Of a stretch of DNA of 64,000 bases, positions 36,442 through 44,789 are shown piece after piece. Below the pieces are notes generated by a model, which saw nothing but the letters and a program-made list of their open reading frames with translations, did no database searches and was not told where the DNA came from. Within the stretch, counting starts at the first letter, position 1, and every line of letters starts with the position of its first letter. The position numbers and the translations under genes are program-made. This DNA is from Saccharomonospora marina XMU15. GTDB taxonomy: Bacteria > Actinomycetota > Actinomycetes > Mycobacteriales > Pseudonocardiaceae. The stretch lies in assembly GCF_000244955.1 (NCBI RefSeq), contig NZ_CM001439.1, positions 2,694,628 through 2,758,627 on the forward strand, in the 5' to 3' direction.

Positions 36442-37806
36442 TCAGCGCCGCCGCCGCGCCGCCAGCAGTGCCAGTACACCCAAGCCCTGGATCAACACCA
36501 GCGCGGTAACCCCGGCGCGGAACCCGGCAAGCCCGCCACCGGCCACCGTCCAGCACAGCGCGGTGACCGCGGGAGCGACCGTCTGCGACACCATTCGCAC
36601 GGTCGCGCTGACACCTCCGGCCGTGCCCGTTCCTTCCGCGGGAGCGCTCGCCAGGATCGCGGTGATTATCGGGGTGTTGAACAGGCCGAAGCCCGCTCCG
36701 ATCAGTGCGAGTTGCCAGCCGAGCGTCGTCAGCCCGCTGCCCGGCCCGAGTGTCAGCAACAGCGACGTGGTGGCCACCGTAGCGGCGCCGCCCGCGGCGG
36801 CGACCCGCAGCGGGCCGATGCGGTCGGCAAGCCACCCGCCCACCGGTGACATCAGCGACAACGCCGCGATGAACACCAGCATCAGCGTGCCGGTGGCCGC
36901 TGGGCCTTCACCGAGCACGTCGGAGAGGAAATACGGCAGCAGGAAGGTCATCACGCCCGCGTTGAAGCACAGCAGGAACAGCCCTGCCATGGTGAAACCG
37001 AACGTGCGGGCGCGAAGCAGGTCGACGACCTGCTGCGACTGCGGCAGTCGGGACCACAGCAGGAGCAACGCGACCGCCGCCAGCCCGAACCCGCCGGCCA
37101 GCACCGGTTGCTTGGCAGGCAGGTCGATGGCGAGCAGCAGTGACGCGACGGCGCCGGACAGCACGGCGGCCTCGCGCAGCAGCGCGCCGTCGGGCCGGGG
37201 CAGCCCTCCTCGCCGCTTCGAGGTGACACGCAGCAGCAGCCACACCGCCACCACGACGAGCGGCAGCTTGAGCAGGAACACCGAGCGCCAGCCGAACGTG
37301 CCGGCGAGTACGCCGCCAAGCGAGGCGCCCGCCATGCCACCAACCGTCATGATCGTCACCACGACGGACAGCGCCCGGCCTCGCTTGTCGGGGTTCACGT
37401 TGGCCGAGATCACCGGCAGGTATCCCGCGAGGGTCAGCCCCGCGGCGAACCCCTGCAGCAGCCGGGCCACCAGCAGCACCCACATGGCGGGCGCCAGCGC
37501 GGCGAGCACGCTGCTCACCGCGACACCCACCATCGACATCGTGATGACGAGCGCGGGATCGGCGCGGTCCACCCAGCGGCCCGCGGGGATGGAGATCGCG
37601 GCCATCGGCAGCGCGTAGGCCAGCAGCACCCATGCGGCCACCGAGGGAGCGGCGCCCAACTCGGCGCCGATGGCGGGCAGCGCCACCGCGGCGATGCTGA
37701 ACTCGGACGTGACAACGAGCATCGCGAAGGCGAGCGCCACCACCGGCGCCCAACTCGACCTGGTCCGAGGTCGCCCGGTGCTGGCATCGAGGTTGTTCGT
37801 AGGCAT
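36442..37806 (-). CDS. MFS drug-type transporter
   Basis: 454 aa, about 12-14 TM helices. SEFSIAAVALPAIGAELGAA and AGRWVDRADPALVITMSM are typical of the DHA/EmrB-like group; VLLVARLLQGFAAGLTLAGYLPV is the helix-4 motif. It lies 90 bp downstream of a LuxR-type regulator on the same strand, suggesting regulator-pump pairing. Substrate unknown. Confidence 0.88.
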   Translation of the reverse strand: MPTNNLDASTGRPRTRSSWAPVVALAFAMLVVTSEFSIAAVALPAIGAELGAAPSVAAWVLLAYALPMAAISIPAGRWVDRADPALVITMSMVGVAVSSVLAALAPAMWVLLVARLLQGFAAGLTLAGYLPVISANVNPDKRGRALSVVVTIMTVGGMAGASLGGVLAGTFGWRSVFLLKLPLVVVAVWLLLRVTSKRRGGLPRPDGALLREAAVLSGAVASLLLAIDLPAKQPVLAGGFGLAAVALLLLWSRLPQSQQVVDLLRARTFGFTMAGLFLLCFNAGVMTFLLPYFLSDVLGEGPAATGTLMLVFIAALSLMSPVGGWLADRIGPLRVAAAGGAATVATTSLLLTLGPGSGLTTLGWQLALIGAGFGLFNTPIITAILASAPAEGTGTAGGVSATVRMVSQTVAPAVTALCWTVAGGGLAGFRAGVTALVLIQGLGVLALLAARRRR

Positions 37807-37863
37807 GGCAGCGACGCTACGAACCGGCGGGTGCGGGCGAATCCGTCGACCGACTGGGGTGGT

Positions 37864-37887
37864 CCGACTGCCGTGATCGCCAGTCGG
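37864..37887. promoter_or_regulatory. Inverted repeat between LuxR regulator and MFS gene
   Basis: CCGACTG-N10-CAGTCGG, perfect 7-bp arms, with a further CCGACTGG just to the left (37850-37857). It lies in the 90-bp gap and could be an operator or a weak terminator. Confidence 0.45.
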
Positions 37888-37896
37888 CCGAGGTGA

Positions 37897-38625
37897 TCAG
37901 CGGATGGCGTGTGCGACTGCTGCCGCGCGGTCTGCGACCTGGAGTTTGCGGTAGATGTGCTCGAGGTGCTTTTCCACGGTGCGCGGGCTGACGGCGAGCG
38001 CGCGGGCGATCGCCGCGTTGGTCCTGCCCACAGCGACCAGGTCCAGCACCTGTCGCTCGCGGGTGCTCAGTTCCAGCCCGGCGGACGGGGACGCGGTGGC
38101 CTCGCGACGTTGCGCGGCCCGGCGCAGGGCGGAGGTCATGGGGCCGCCCAGCAACGCGATCGCCGCATGTTCGGCGTCGGCGAAGGGCACGTCGACGCGG
38201 TGGAAGGCGATACCTACGACGAATTCCGCGGAAGGAACTACCGTGCAGGCGAGTCGGTGCCTCACCGGAACGGTTCCCCGGATACCGCGACGGCCGCAGA
38301 GTCGATGGAGTTCCGCGCGGCCGACGACGTCGCGAATCCGTAGGGCCTCGGTGTCGTCGGCCACCGGGAAACGCTCGAGCAGCGGTTCTCGGCCGAACCC
38401 GTCGGGCACGGCCGGGTTCGCGGCCGTGCCCGACGCGCAGCACAGATCAGCGCAGCCGACCACCCTCGCCGAAACGTCGATCTCGTTGTAGGTCAACACA
38501 TTGCACGGGATCAGCCGGGCCAGTTGCGGCAGTGCGACGTCGGCGAAACGTGCGGTGTCGGTCAGGTCGGCCAGCGCGTCCACAACGGATACGCAGCGCC
38601 GCACGGTGTTCAGCGGAATGTACAT
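37897..38625 (-). CDS. LuxR-family transcriptional regulator
   Basis: 242 aa. The C-terminal HTH (about 180-240) reads LSTRERQVLDLVAVGRTNAAIARALAVSPRTVEKHLEHIYRKL, a textbook GerE domain. The N-terminal 170 residues form a GAF-like or unclassified sensor region with several cysteines (CADLCCASG), which may be a metal or redox site. Divergent from the DUF1059 gene and upstream of the MFS pump. Confidence 0.88.
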   Translation of the reverse strand: MYIPLNTVRRCVSVVDALADLTDTARFADVALPQLARLIPCNVLTYNEIDVSARVVGCADLCCASGTAANPAVPDGFGREPLLERFPVADDTEALRIRDVVGRAELHRLCGRRGIRGTVPVRHRLACTVVPSAEFVVGIAFHRVDVPFADAEHAAIALLGGPMTSALRRAAQRREATASPSAGLELSTRERQVLDLVAVGRTNAAIARALAVSPRTVEKHLEHIYRKLQVADRAAAVAHAIR

Positions 38626-38724
38626 GTCGTGTCTTCGTGCGATATGTGCGCGATCTACGTATCGACGCTCCTACTTCCCGGTGCTGAAGTCAAGGTGGAC
38701 ACCTTCGCAAAAAAGGAGGTCGAA

Positions 38725-39219
38725 ATGACCAGAAAATATGTTGACTGTCGGGACACGCCGAGTGTCTCGGGGTGCACGCTCACCATGAGCGGGGAGGCGG
38801 ACGAACTCGAGCGAGCCGCCGTGCTGCACGCCGTGGATGTGCACGGACACGTCGACGACGCGCGGTTGCGCGAGAGCGTGCGGGCCGGACTGCGAGACGA
38901 GCCGGTCGCCGACACCGAGCCCGGTGCGTTCATCCAGTTGATCGAGTTCAGCACGCAGCGAATCGACGAGGTGGAGACGCTGACCGCGGAGTGGGCCGAA
39001 GCCATCGGGGCCGACCGCACCGCCCGGTGGGCGCTGCTGGCGGCCGACCGCGACCGGCCGAACACCTACGTGGAGATCGTTGAGTTCCCCGGCTACGCCG
39101 AGGCGATGACGAACTCCGCTCACCCCGCGACCGCCCGGTTCGCCGAGCGGTTGGGCAAGCTCTGCGATGGTGAGGCACGGTTCGTCAACCTCGACGTCCG
39201 TACGACGACAAGGCTCTGA
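38725..39219 (+). CDS. DUF1059 + ferredoxin-like-fold protein
   Basis: 164 aa, ATG 38725 behind a perfect AAAAGGAGGT. The first 55 residues fit DUF1059 (KYVDCRDTPSVSGCTLTMSGEADELERAAVLHAVDVHGHVDD), with two Cys. The rest resembles a dimeric alpha/beta-barrel (FIQLIEFSTQRIDEVETLTAEW ... YVEIVEFPGYAEAMTNSAHPAT). Function unknown. Divergent from the LuxR regulator (99 bp). Confidence 0.78.
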   Translation: MTRKYVDCRDTPSVSGCTLTMSGEADELERAAVLHAVDVHGHVDDARLRESVRAGLRDEPVADTEPGAFIQLIEFSTQRIDEVETLTAEWAEAIGADRTARWALLAADRDRPNTYVEIVEFPGYAEAMTNSAHPATARFAERLGKLCDGEARFVNLDVRTTTRL

Positions 39220-39641
39220 ACAGCGGCGGAGATCGTGGCCGGGATCGTGGCCGGCTTCGTGGCACGCAGTCGTGGCCGTGGTGGCAGTCGCCGCCGCGGC
39301 CACAGTCTTGTCCGGGCTTGTCCGGGCGGGTCCGGGCTCGTGGGGTGGTGGCAGAACCGCCGAGACTTACTCCGTTCGCCGGATGCACTTATGTCGAAAC
39401 TCGTCATAAGTTAGGCGGCGACAATCTTAGATATAGCCATGGGCATCGGAAGTGGGTAGGCGCCCGGCGGAATCCTTCGGCGCGGAAGGCGGCTAGCGGT
39501 GAACCGGACCTCGCAGCGGAAGCGGTACGCGGCGCCGCAGCGCCCACGTGACGCCTCGCCGCCCGGCTCGGCGCGGCCTTCAGCAGCCGGGTTGCCGCAC
39601 GAGGCGGCTCGAACCCTTGCCCGTCCAGCGAACGGAGAGCC
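39220..39641. other. Non-coding gap before the laccase cluster
   Basis: 422 bp. The first 130 bp hold direct repeats (GATCGTGGCCGG twice, TTGTCCGGGC twice). The middle has an AT-richer stretch with an inverted repeat at 39387-39411, likely the promoter zone. The last 200 bp are GC-rich with no convincing ORF on either strand. Confidence 0.6.
39387..39411. promoter_or_regulatory. Inverted repeat upstream of laccase operon
   Basis: ACTTATG-N11-CATAAGT, perfect 7-bp arms in an otherwise GC-rich region, about 230 bp upstream of the laccase start. It is a good candidate operator; the regulator is unknown. Confidence 0.55.
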
Positions 39642-40652
39642 ATGAGGCAGCAGCACGCTCGCACTACATTGCTCGGACGGAAGGTCTCGCGGCGCTCGAT
39701 GCTGGCGGGCGCGGCCGCGGGTGTCGCCACGCCGGTCGTGGTCACGGCGGTGGGCGGTATGCCCGAGGCTCTCGCCGCCGAGTCCGCGAACAACGCGGGC
39801 GGCCGGACCAGGCGCGTCACGATGTACGCGCAGCCACTGCCGGACGGTCTGATCGGCTACGGCCTCTCGCCGGAGGAGGCGAGTGTGCCCGGCCCGGTGC
39901 TGGAGATCTGGGAGGGCGACGCCCTCGAGATCGAGTTGGTGAACAACACCGACAAGCGGCTCTCGATCCATCCGCACGGTGTGGACTACGGCGTCGACTC
40001 CGACGGCAGCCCGCTCAACGGTTCGTTCAACGAACCCGGCGAGACCCGCACCTACGTCTGGCGTACCCGCGCACCCGCCAAGGGGCCGGGCAACATGTGG
40101 CTGCCCGGCAGCGCGGGCTACTGGCACTACCACGACCACGCCATGGGCGGTGACCACGGCACCGAGGGACTGCGCAAGGGGCTCTACGGCGCGCTCGTCG
40201 TCCGGCGCAAGGGCGACATCCTGCCCGACCGGCAGTACACCGTGGTGTTCAACGACATGACCATCAACAACCGGGTCGCGCCGGACGTACCCGTGCTCGA
40301 GGCCAACCTCGGGCAGCGGGTGGAGTTCATCGCGATCGGGCACGGCAACAACTTCCACACCTTCCACCTGCACGCCCATCGCTGGGCGGACAACCGCACC
40401 GGCTACCTGGAGGGACCGAACGACCCGAGCCGGGTCGTCGACAACCGGGACCTCAACCCCGGTGACTCCTTCGGTTTCCAGGTCGTCGCGGGCGAGGGCG
40501 TCGGCCCCGGCGCCTGGATGTACCACTGCCACGTGCAGTTCCATTCCGACGGCGGGATGGCAGGTGTGTTCCTCGTCCGCAATGCCGACGGCAGCATGCC
40601 CGACGGCGCACAGGAGGCGCTCGACCGCTACCACAGGCACGGCGGCCAGTAG
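39642..40652 (+). CDS. Small two-domain laccase (multicopper oxidase)
   Basis: 336 aa. Tat signal ([19 protein letters not shown], cleavage near ALA at about 46). Copper motifs: HPHG (110-113), WHYHDH (161-166), [11 protein letters not shown] and [14 protein letters not shown], i.e. type 1 and the trinuclear cluster ligands of the SLAC group, which works as a trimer. The length matches Streptomyces SLAC (about 340 aa). It oxidises phenolic or metal substrates outside the cell with reduction of O2 to water. Followed after 35 bp by the large secreted protein. Confidence 0.93.
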   Translation: MRQQHARTTLLGRKVSRRSMLAGAAAGVATPVVVTAVGGMPEALAAESANNAGGRTRRVTMYAQPLPDGLIGYGLSPEEASVPGPVLEIWEGDALEIELVNNTDKRLSIHPHGVDYGVDSDGSPLNGSFNEPGETRTYVWRTRAPAKGPGNMWLPGSAGYWHYHDHAMGGDHGTEGLRKGLYGALVVRRKGDILPDRQYTVVFNDMTINNRVAPDVPVLEANLGQRVEFIAIGHGNNFHTFHLHAHRWADNRTGYLEGPNDPSRVVDNRDLNPGDSFGFQVVAGEGVGPGAWMYHCHVQFHSDGGMAGVFLVRNADGSMPDGAQEALDRYHRHGGQ

Positions 40653-40687
40653 GCCCGGCACGCGAAAACCTCGATTAAGGAGTAGGG

Positions 40688-43600
40688 ATGAGTCGAAGAG
40701 GATCATCAGCTCTACCCCGTGACGGGCGGGCGGGCCCGAAACCGTTACGGCACACCATGGCCATGCTGGCCACAACCGTGCTCACGCTGGGGCTGGCCAC
40801 CATTCCCGCCACCGGCGTGTCGGCACAGCAGCCGACGCCCCCGGCCGAGCAGGACGCAGGCGGCGGCGTGAACGTGCTGCTGTTCCACGGACCGGCCGCC
40901 GAGCAGACCGACCCGGTCGACAAGGCGGCCGACGCGATCGAACGCCTCGCGGGCAGCGCCGGGATCAACGTCGACGAGGCCGTCGACCCGGGCGTGTTCA
41001 CTGCCGACAACCTGCGCCGGTACCGCGGTGTCGTGTTCCTGTCCTCGGAGGGGGCCGAGTTGAACGCGGCGCAGGAAGCGGCGCTTCGAAGCCATGTGCA
41101 GGGCGGCGGCGGGTTCCTCGGCATCCGCGAGGCCGCCAAGGCGCAAGCCCGCTCCGACTGGTTCAGCGGACTCATCGGTGCCCGCCCCGCCGGTGCCCGC
41201 GCCCTCCCCGAGGAGGTCGTGGAGATCGACGCCAGCGGTGACAACCCGCCGAACGAGACCAAGGAAAAGCTCGTCGACGGTAAGGTCAACACCAAGTGGT
41301 TGACGTTCGAGCCGACCGGCTGGGTCACGATGAAGCTGGCCGAGCCCGCGGCGGTTTCCCGTTACGCGCTCACCTCGGCCAACGACTTCCCCGGCCGCGA
41401 CCCCAAGGACTGGACGCTGAGCGCCTCCGCCGACGGGCAGAACTGGACCGAGCTGGACAGCCGCAGCGGGCAGACCTTTCCCGACCGGTTCCAGACCCGG
41501 CAGTTCGACATCGACAACACCGAGGCATACGAGTACTTCCGGTTCGACGTGAAGGCGAACAGCGGAGAGCCGCTGGTGCAGCTCGCCGAGCTGGAGCTGT
41601 TCACCCCGGACGCGGCACCACCACCCCCGCCACGGCCGCAGGAAGCGGTCGTGAGCGTGACCGACCGGCAGCACCCCGCCAACGAGGGGCTGCCACTGAC
41701 CTGGACCCGCACCGACAAGTGGCTGAACTGGGACAGCAACCCGATCGGCGAGGTGCACACCGTCGCGCAGGTGCAGGAGCACACCTACGACCCGGGCAAC
41801 AACGGCAACGGGGCGTTCCACCCCATCTCCTGGTGCCGCGACTACGACGGCGGCCGCTCCTTCTACACCGGAATGGGCGGGACCGAGGAAGGCTACGGCG
41901 AGCAGAAGTTCCTCGACCACCTGCTCGGTGCTCTGAAGTGGACCACCGGAGTGGTGCGCGGTGACTGCCAGGCCACCATCGCCTCCAACTACAAGATCGA
42001 GCGGTTGACGGGCAAGAACCAGCCGGGTCAGCTCGACCAGATCGGCGAGCCGCACGGTCTGACCATCGCCGACGACGGCACGGTGTTCTACGTCGGCAAG
42101 GCCGCGTGCCCCAGTGGCCCGATACCGAGTTGGGACGACCCCGACGTCGGCCTGGGCTGCGGCACCATTCACCAGTGGGACCCCGAGAGCAAGCAGGTCA
42201 AGCTGGTGACCACGCTGGAGGTGTTCGGCAACCGCGGCAGCGGTGACGAGCTGATCAAGAGCGAGGAAGGCCTGCTCGGCATCACCCTCGATCCCGACTT
42301 CGCGGACAACGGCTGGATGTACGTCTACTGGATGCCGCACGACTCCATCGACACCGACAACCGTATCGGCCGGCGAACGGTGTCGCGCTTCACCTACGAC
42401 GCGCGTACCGACACGATCGATCTGGGTTCGCGCAAGGACCTGTTGCAGTGGGACACCCAGATCCACAGCTGCTGCCACGCCGGCGGTGGGATGGCGTTCG
42501 ACAACGACGGCAACCTCTACATCGGGGTCGGCGACAGCAACTCCTCGCAGGGGTCCAGTGGCTACTCCGGAAACAACTGGACCAAGGACTACAAGGGAGT
42601 GTCGTTCCAGGACGCGCGGCGCACGTCCGGCAACACCAACGACCTCAACGGAAAGATCCTGCGGATCCACCCCGAGGACGACGGGACGTACACCATCCCG
42701 GAAGGCAACCTGTTCCCCGAGGCCGAGGACCCCGGTGACAAGACCAGGCCCGAGATCTACGTCATGGGCGTGCGCAACATCTCCCGGCTCGCCTACGACA
42801 AGGTCAACGACTGGCTGACAGCGGCATGGGTCGGCCCGGACGCCGGCGCGCCCAGCCCCGAACTGGGCCCGGCGAAGTACGAGACGGCGACGATCATCAC
42901 GTCGGCGGGCAACCAGGGCTGGCCGTACTGCATGGGCAACCGGCAGCCCTACCGCGACCGCAGCAACACCGACGCCGAGATCCTGACCGGCTGGTACGAC
43001 TGCGACAACCTGAAGAACGACTCGCCACGCAACACCGGGCTGGTCGACATCCCGCCCGCCCGCGACAACATGATCTGGTACTCGCCGCAGGGTGGCGGCC
43101 CGGTCTTCCCCGACCGCGCCGACGGCAGCGGCATCCCGACCTACAACGAGGAGGACGCCACCTACACCCAGCCGTACCTCACCGGTGGTTGCCAGGCCAT
43201 CATGGACGGTCCCACCTACCACCGTTCGCAGGTGGCGGCTGACAGCGGGGTCGCATGGCCGGCCTACTGGGACAACAAGTGGTTCATCGGTGACGAGTGC
43301 AACCCCAACAACCGGGTCGCGGTGACGGTGAACCCGCAAGGGGTCGCCGAGCAGGCCCCGCCGCTGTTCGCCGAGGACCTGCGCAAGATCATCCGCTCGG
43401 GCGGCGGCAACGAGCAGTTGCAGAGCTGGATGGACGCGAAGTTCGGTCCGGACGGTGCGCTGTACCTGCTGGACTACGCGGGCGGCTTCTTCAGCCTGCA
43501 CGACAACCAGAAGCTGATCCGCATCACCTACACCGGCGGTGAGCCGACGCCGAAGCCGACCGCATCGGTGACCGAGTTGCAGAACAAGCCGCTGACGATG

Positions 43601-44686
43601 GCCTTCACCGGCGAGCGGTCCGGTGGCGTGTCCTATCACTGGGACTTCGGCGACGGAGCCACCTCCGCCGAGGCCAACCCCGTGCACGCCTACGACTGGA
43701 TCGGCACCTACACCGCGAAACTCACCGTGACCTACGCCGACGGTGAGAAGGTCACGACGACCCTCAAGGTCGACGTGGGGTGCTCGGTTCCGGACGACCG
43801 GTCGACGGTGTGGCTGCGTGACACCGACACCGGCGTCACCAACCACGACGTCGCGGGCGGTTGCACGGTGAACGACCTCATCGACGACGAGAGCACCTGG
43901 CGCAACCACGGTGACTTCGTCAGCCACGTCAGCGAGGTCGTCGACAGGCTGAAGCAGGACGGTGTGCTGACCGCAAGGGAGTCCGCCGCCCTGACCGGTG
44001 CCGCGGCGAAGTCCGACATCGGCAAGAAGTCCGACACCGGGTACGAGCCCATCTTCAACGGAACGGCGGAGTCGCTGCAGGGCTGGCAGCAGGCACCTGG
44101 CGGAAGCTTCCGGCTGCAGCCGGACGGCTCCATCCGTAGTTCCGGAGGGCTCGGCATGTTGTGGTACGCGGCCAAGGAGTACGGCGACTTCTCACTGAAG
44201 CTGCGGTTCCGCGACGTGTCACCGCAGGACCACCGCGCCAACAGCGGTGTGTTCGTCCGGTTCCCCGACCCGAGGACCCCGCAGGAGCAGCGGCCCGAAT
44301 GCGCGAACACGGGAGCGGCGAAGGACTCCCATGCCTGGGTCGCGATCTACTGCGGACAAGAGGTGCAGATCTACGACGGTGCGCCGGGCGAGCCGCAGAA
44401 GACCGGGTCGATCTACAACTTCGATCCGGTGGCTCTCGACCAGGCCGGGGTCACCCCGAAACAGGAGTGGAACGACTACGAGATCAGGGTTGTCGGACAG
44501 CACTACACGATCATCCGCAACGGAGTGGTGATCAACGAGTTCGACAACACGCCGGGCAAGGAGTCCTCGCGGGCGGGTGATCCGCCGACGGACCTGCGCC
44601 AGTTCGCCAGCGGCTTCATCGGGCTGCAGAACCACGGCGACAGCGACCTGATCGAGTTCCGCAACATCCGGGTGCGGCCGCTGTAA
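40688..44686 (+). CDS. Secreted multidomain protein: split ThuA, discoidin-like, GSDH, PKD, DUF1080
   Basis: 1332 aa, AAGGAG before ATG 40688. Signal peptide to about 47. A ThuA-like domain begins VNVLLFHGPAAEQTDPVD and appears to be interrupted at about 178-312 by an F5/8-type discoidin-like insert (DGKVNTKWLTFEPTGWVTMKL), resuming with QEAVVSVTDRQHPANEGLP. Then a glucose/sorbosone-dehydrogenase-type beta-propeller (IGEPHGLTIADDG ... QIHSCCHAGGGMAFDNDGNLYIG; about 430-950), a PKD domain (YHWDFGDGATSAEANPVHAYDWIG), a ~75-aa module shared with the next protein (about 1038-1115), and DUF1080 (about 1120-1332). Probably acts on extracellular carbohydrate; precise reaction unknown. Confidence 0.88.
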   Translation: MSRRGSSALPRDGRAGPKPLRHTMAMLATTVLTLGLATIPATGVSAQQPTPPAEQDAGGGVNVLLFHGPAAEQTDPVDKAADAIERLAGSAGINVDEAVDPGVFTADNLRRYRGVVFLSSEGAELNAAQEAALRSHVQGGGGFLGIREAAKAQARSDWFSGLIGARPAGARALPEEVVEIDASGDNPPNETKEKLVDGKVNTKWLTFEPTGWVTMKLAEPAAVSRYALTSANDFPGRDPKDWTLSASADGQNWTELDSRSGQTFPDRFQTRQFDIDNTEAYEYFRFDVKANSGEPLVQLAELELFTPDAAPPPPPRPQEAVVSVTDRQHPANEGLPLTWTRTDKWLNWDSNPIGEVHTVAQVQEHTYDPGNNGNGAFHPISWCRDYDGGRSFYTGMGGTEEGYGEQKFLDHLLGALKWTTGVVRGDCQATIASNYKIERLTGKNQPGQLDQIGEPHGLTIADDGTVFYVGKAACPSGPIPSWDDPDVGLGCGTIHQWDPESKQVKLVTTLEVFGNRGSGDELIKSEEGLLGITLDPDFADNGWMYVYWMPHDSIDTDNRIGRRTVSRFTYDARTDTIDLGSRKDLLQWDTQIHSCCHAGGGMAFDNDGNLYIGVGDSNSSQGSSGYSGNNWTKDYKGVSFQDARRTSGNTNDLNGKILRIHPEDDGTYTIPEGNLFPEAEDPGDKTRPEIYVMGVRNISRLAYDKVNDWLTAAWVGPDAGAPSPELGPAKYETATIITSAGNQGWPYCMGNRQPYRDRSNTDAEILTGWYDCDNLKNDSPRNTGLVDIPPARDNMIWYSPQGGGPVFPDRADGSGIPTYNEEDATYTQPYLTGGCQAIMDGPTYHRSQVAADSGVAWPAYWDNKWFIGDECNPNNRVAVTVNPQGVAEQAPPLFAEDLRKIIRSGGGNEQLQSWMDAKFGPDGALYLLDYAGGFFSLHDNQKLIRITYTGGEPTPKPTASVTELQNKPLTMAFTGERSGGVSYHWDFGDGATSAEANPVHAYDWIGTYTAKLTVTYADGEKVTTTLKVDVGCSVPDDRSTVWLRDTDTGVTNHDVAGGCTVNDLIDDESTWRNHGDFVSHVSEVVDRLKQDGVLTARESAALTGAAAKSDIGKKSDTGYEPIFNGTAESLQGWQQAPGGSFRLQPDGSIRSSGGLGMLWYAAKEYGDFSLKLRFRDVSPQDHRANSGVFVRFPDPRTPQEQRPECANTGAAKDSHAWVAIYCGQEVQIYDGAPGEPQKTGSIYNFDPVALDQAGVTPKQEWNDYEIRVVGQHYTIIRNGVVINEFDNTPGKESSRAGDPPTDLRQFASGFIGLQNHGDSDLIEFRNIRVRPL

Positions 44687-44693
44687 CCGAGCA

Positions 44694-44734
44694 AGCCTGC
44701 CGGCGCGGGTGGTCGCCATCCGCGCCGGCAGGCT
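44694..44734. terminator. Strong hairpin terminator
   Basis: AGCCTGCCGGCGCGG and its exact complement form a 15-bp stem with an 11-nt loop, 8 bp after the stop of the 1332-aa gene. Confidence 0.85.
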
Positions 44735-44789
44735 CCCCAACCCCACTACCCGGCATGTGCGCCGGGAGCACGAGAGGTGCGGCACTTCG

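Noticed and set aside
39318-39551. 77-aa plus-strand frame before the laccase gene
   Set aside because: Crosses the AT-rich inverted repeat, has no SD and ends in text that is antisense-like; not supported as a gene.
40745-43927. 1060-aa minus-strand frame opposite the secreted ThuA/GSDH protein
   Set aside because: Mirror of a high-GC gene; the plus-strand protein has clear domains and a SD, the minus frame has low-complexity His/Val/Arg text.
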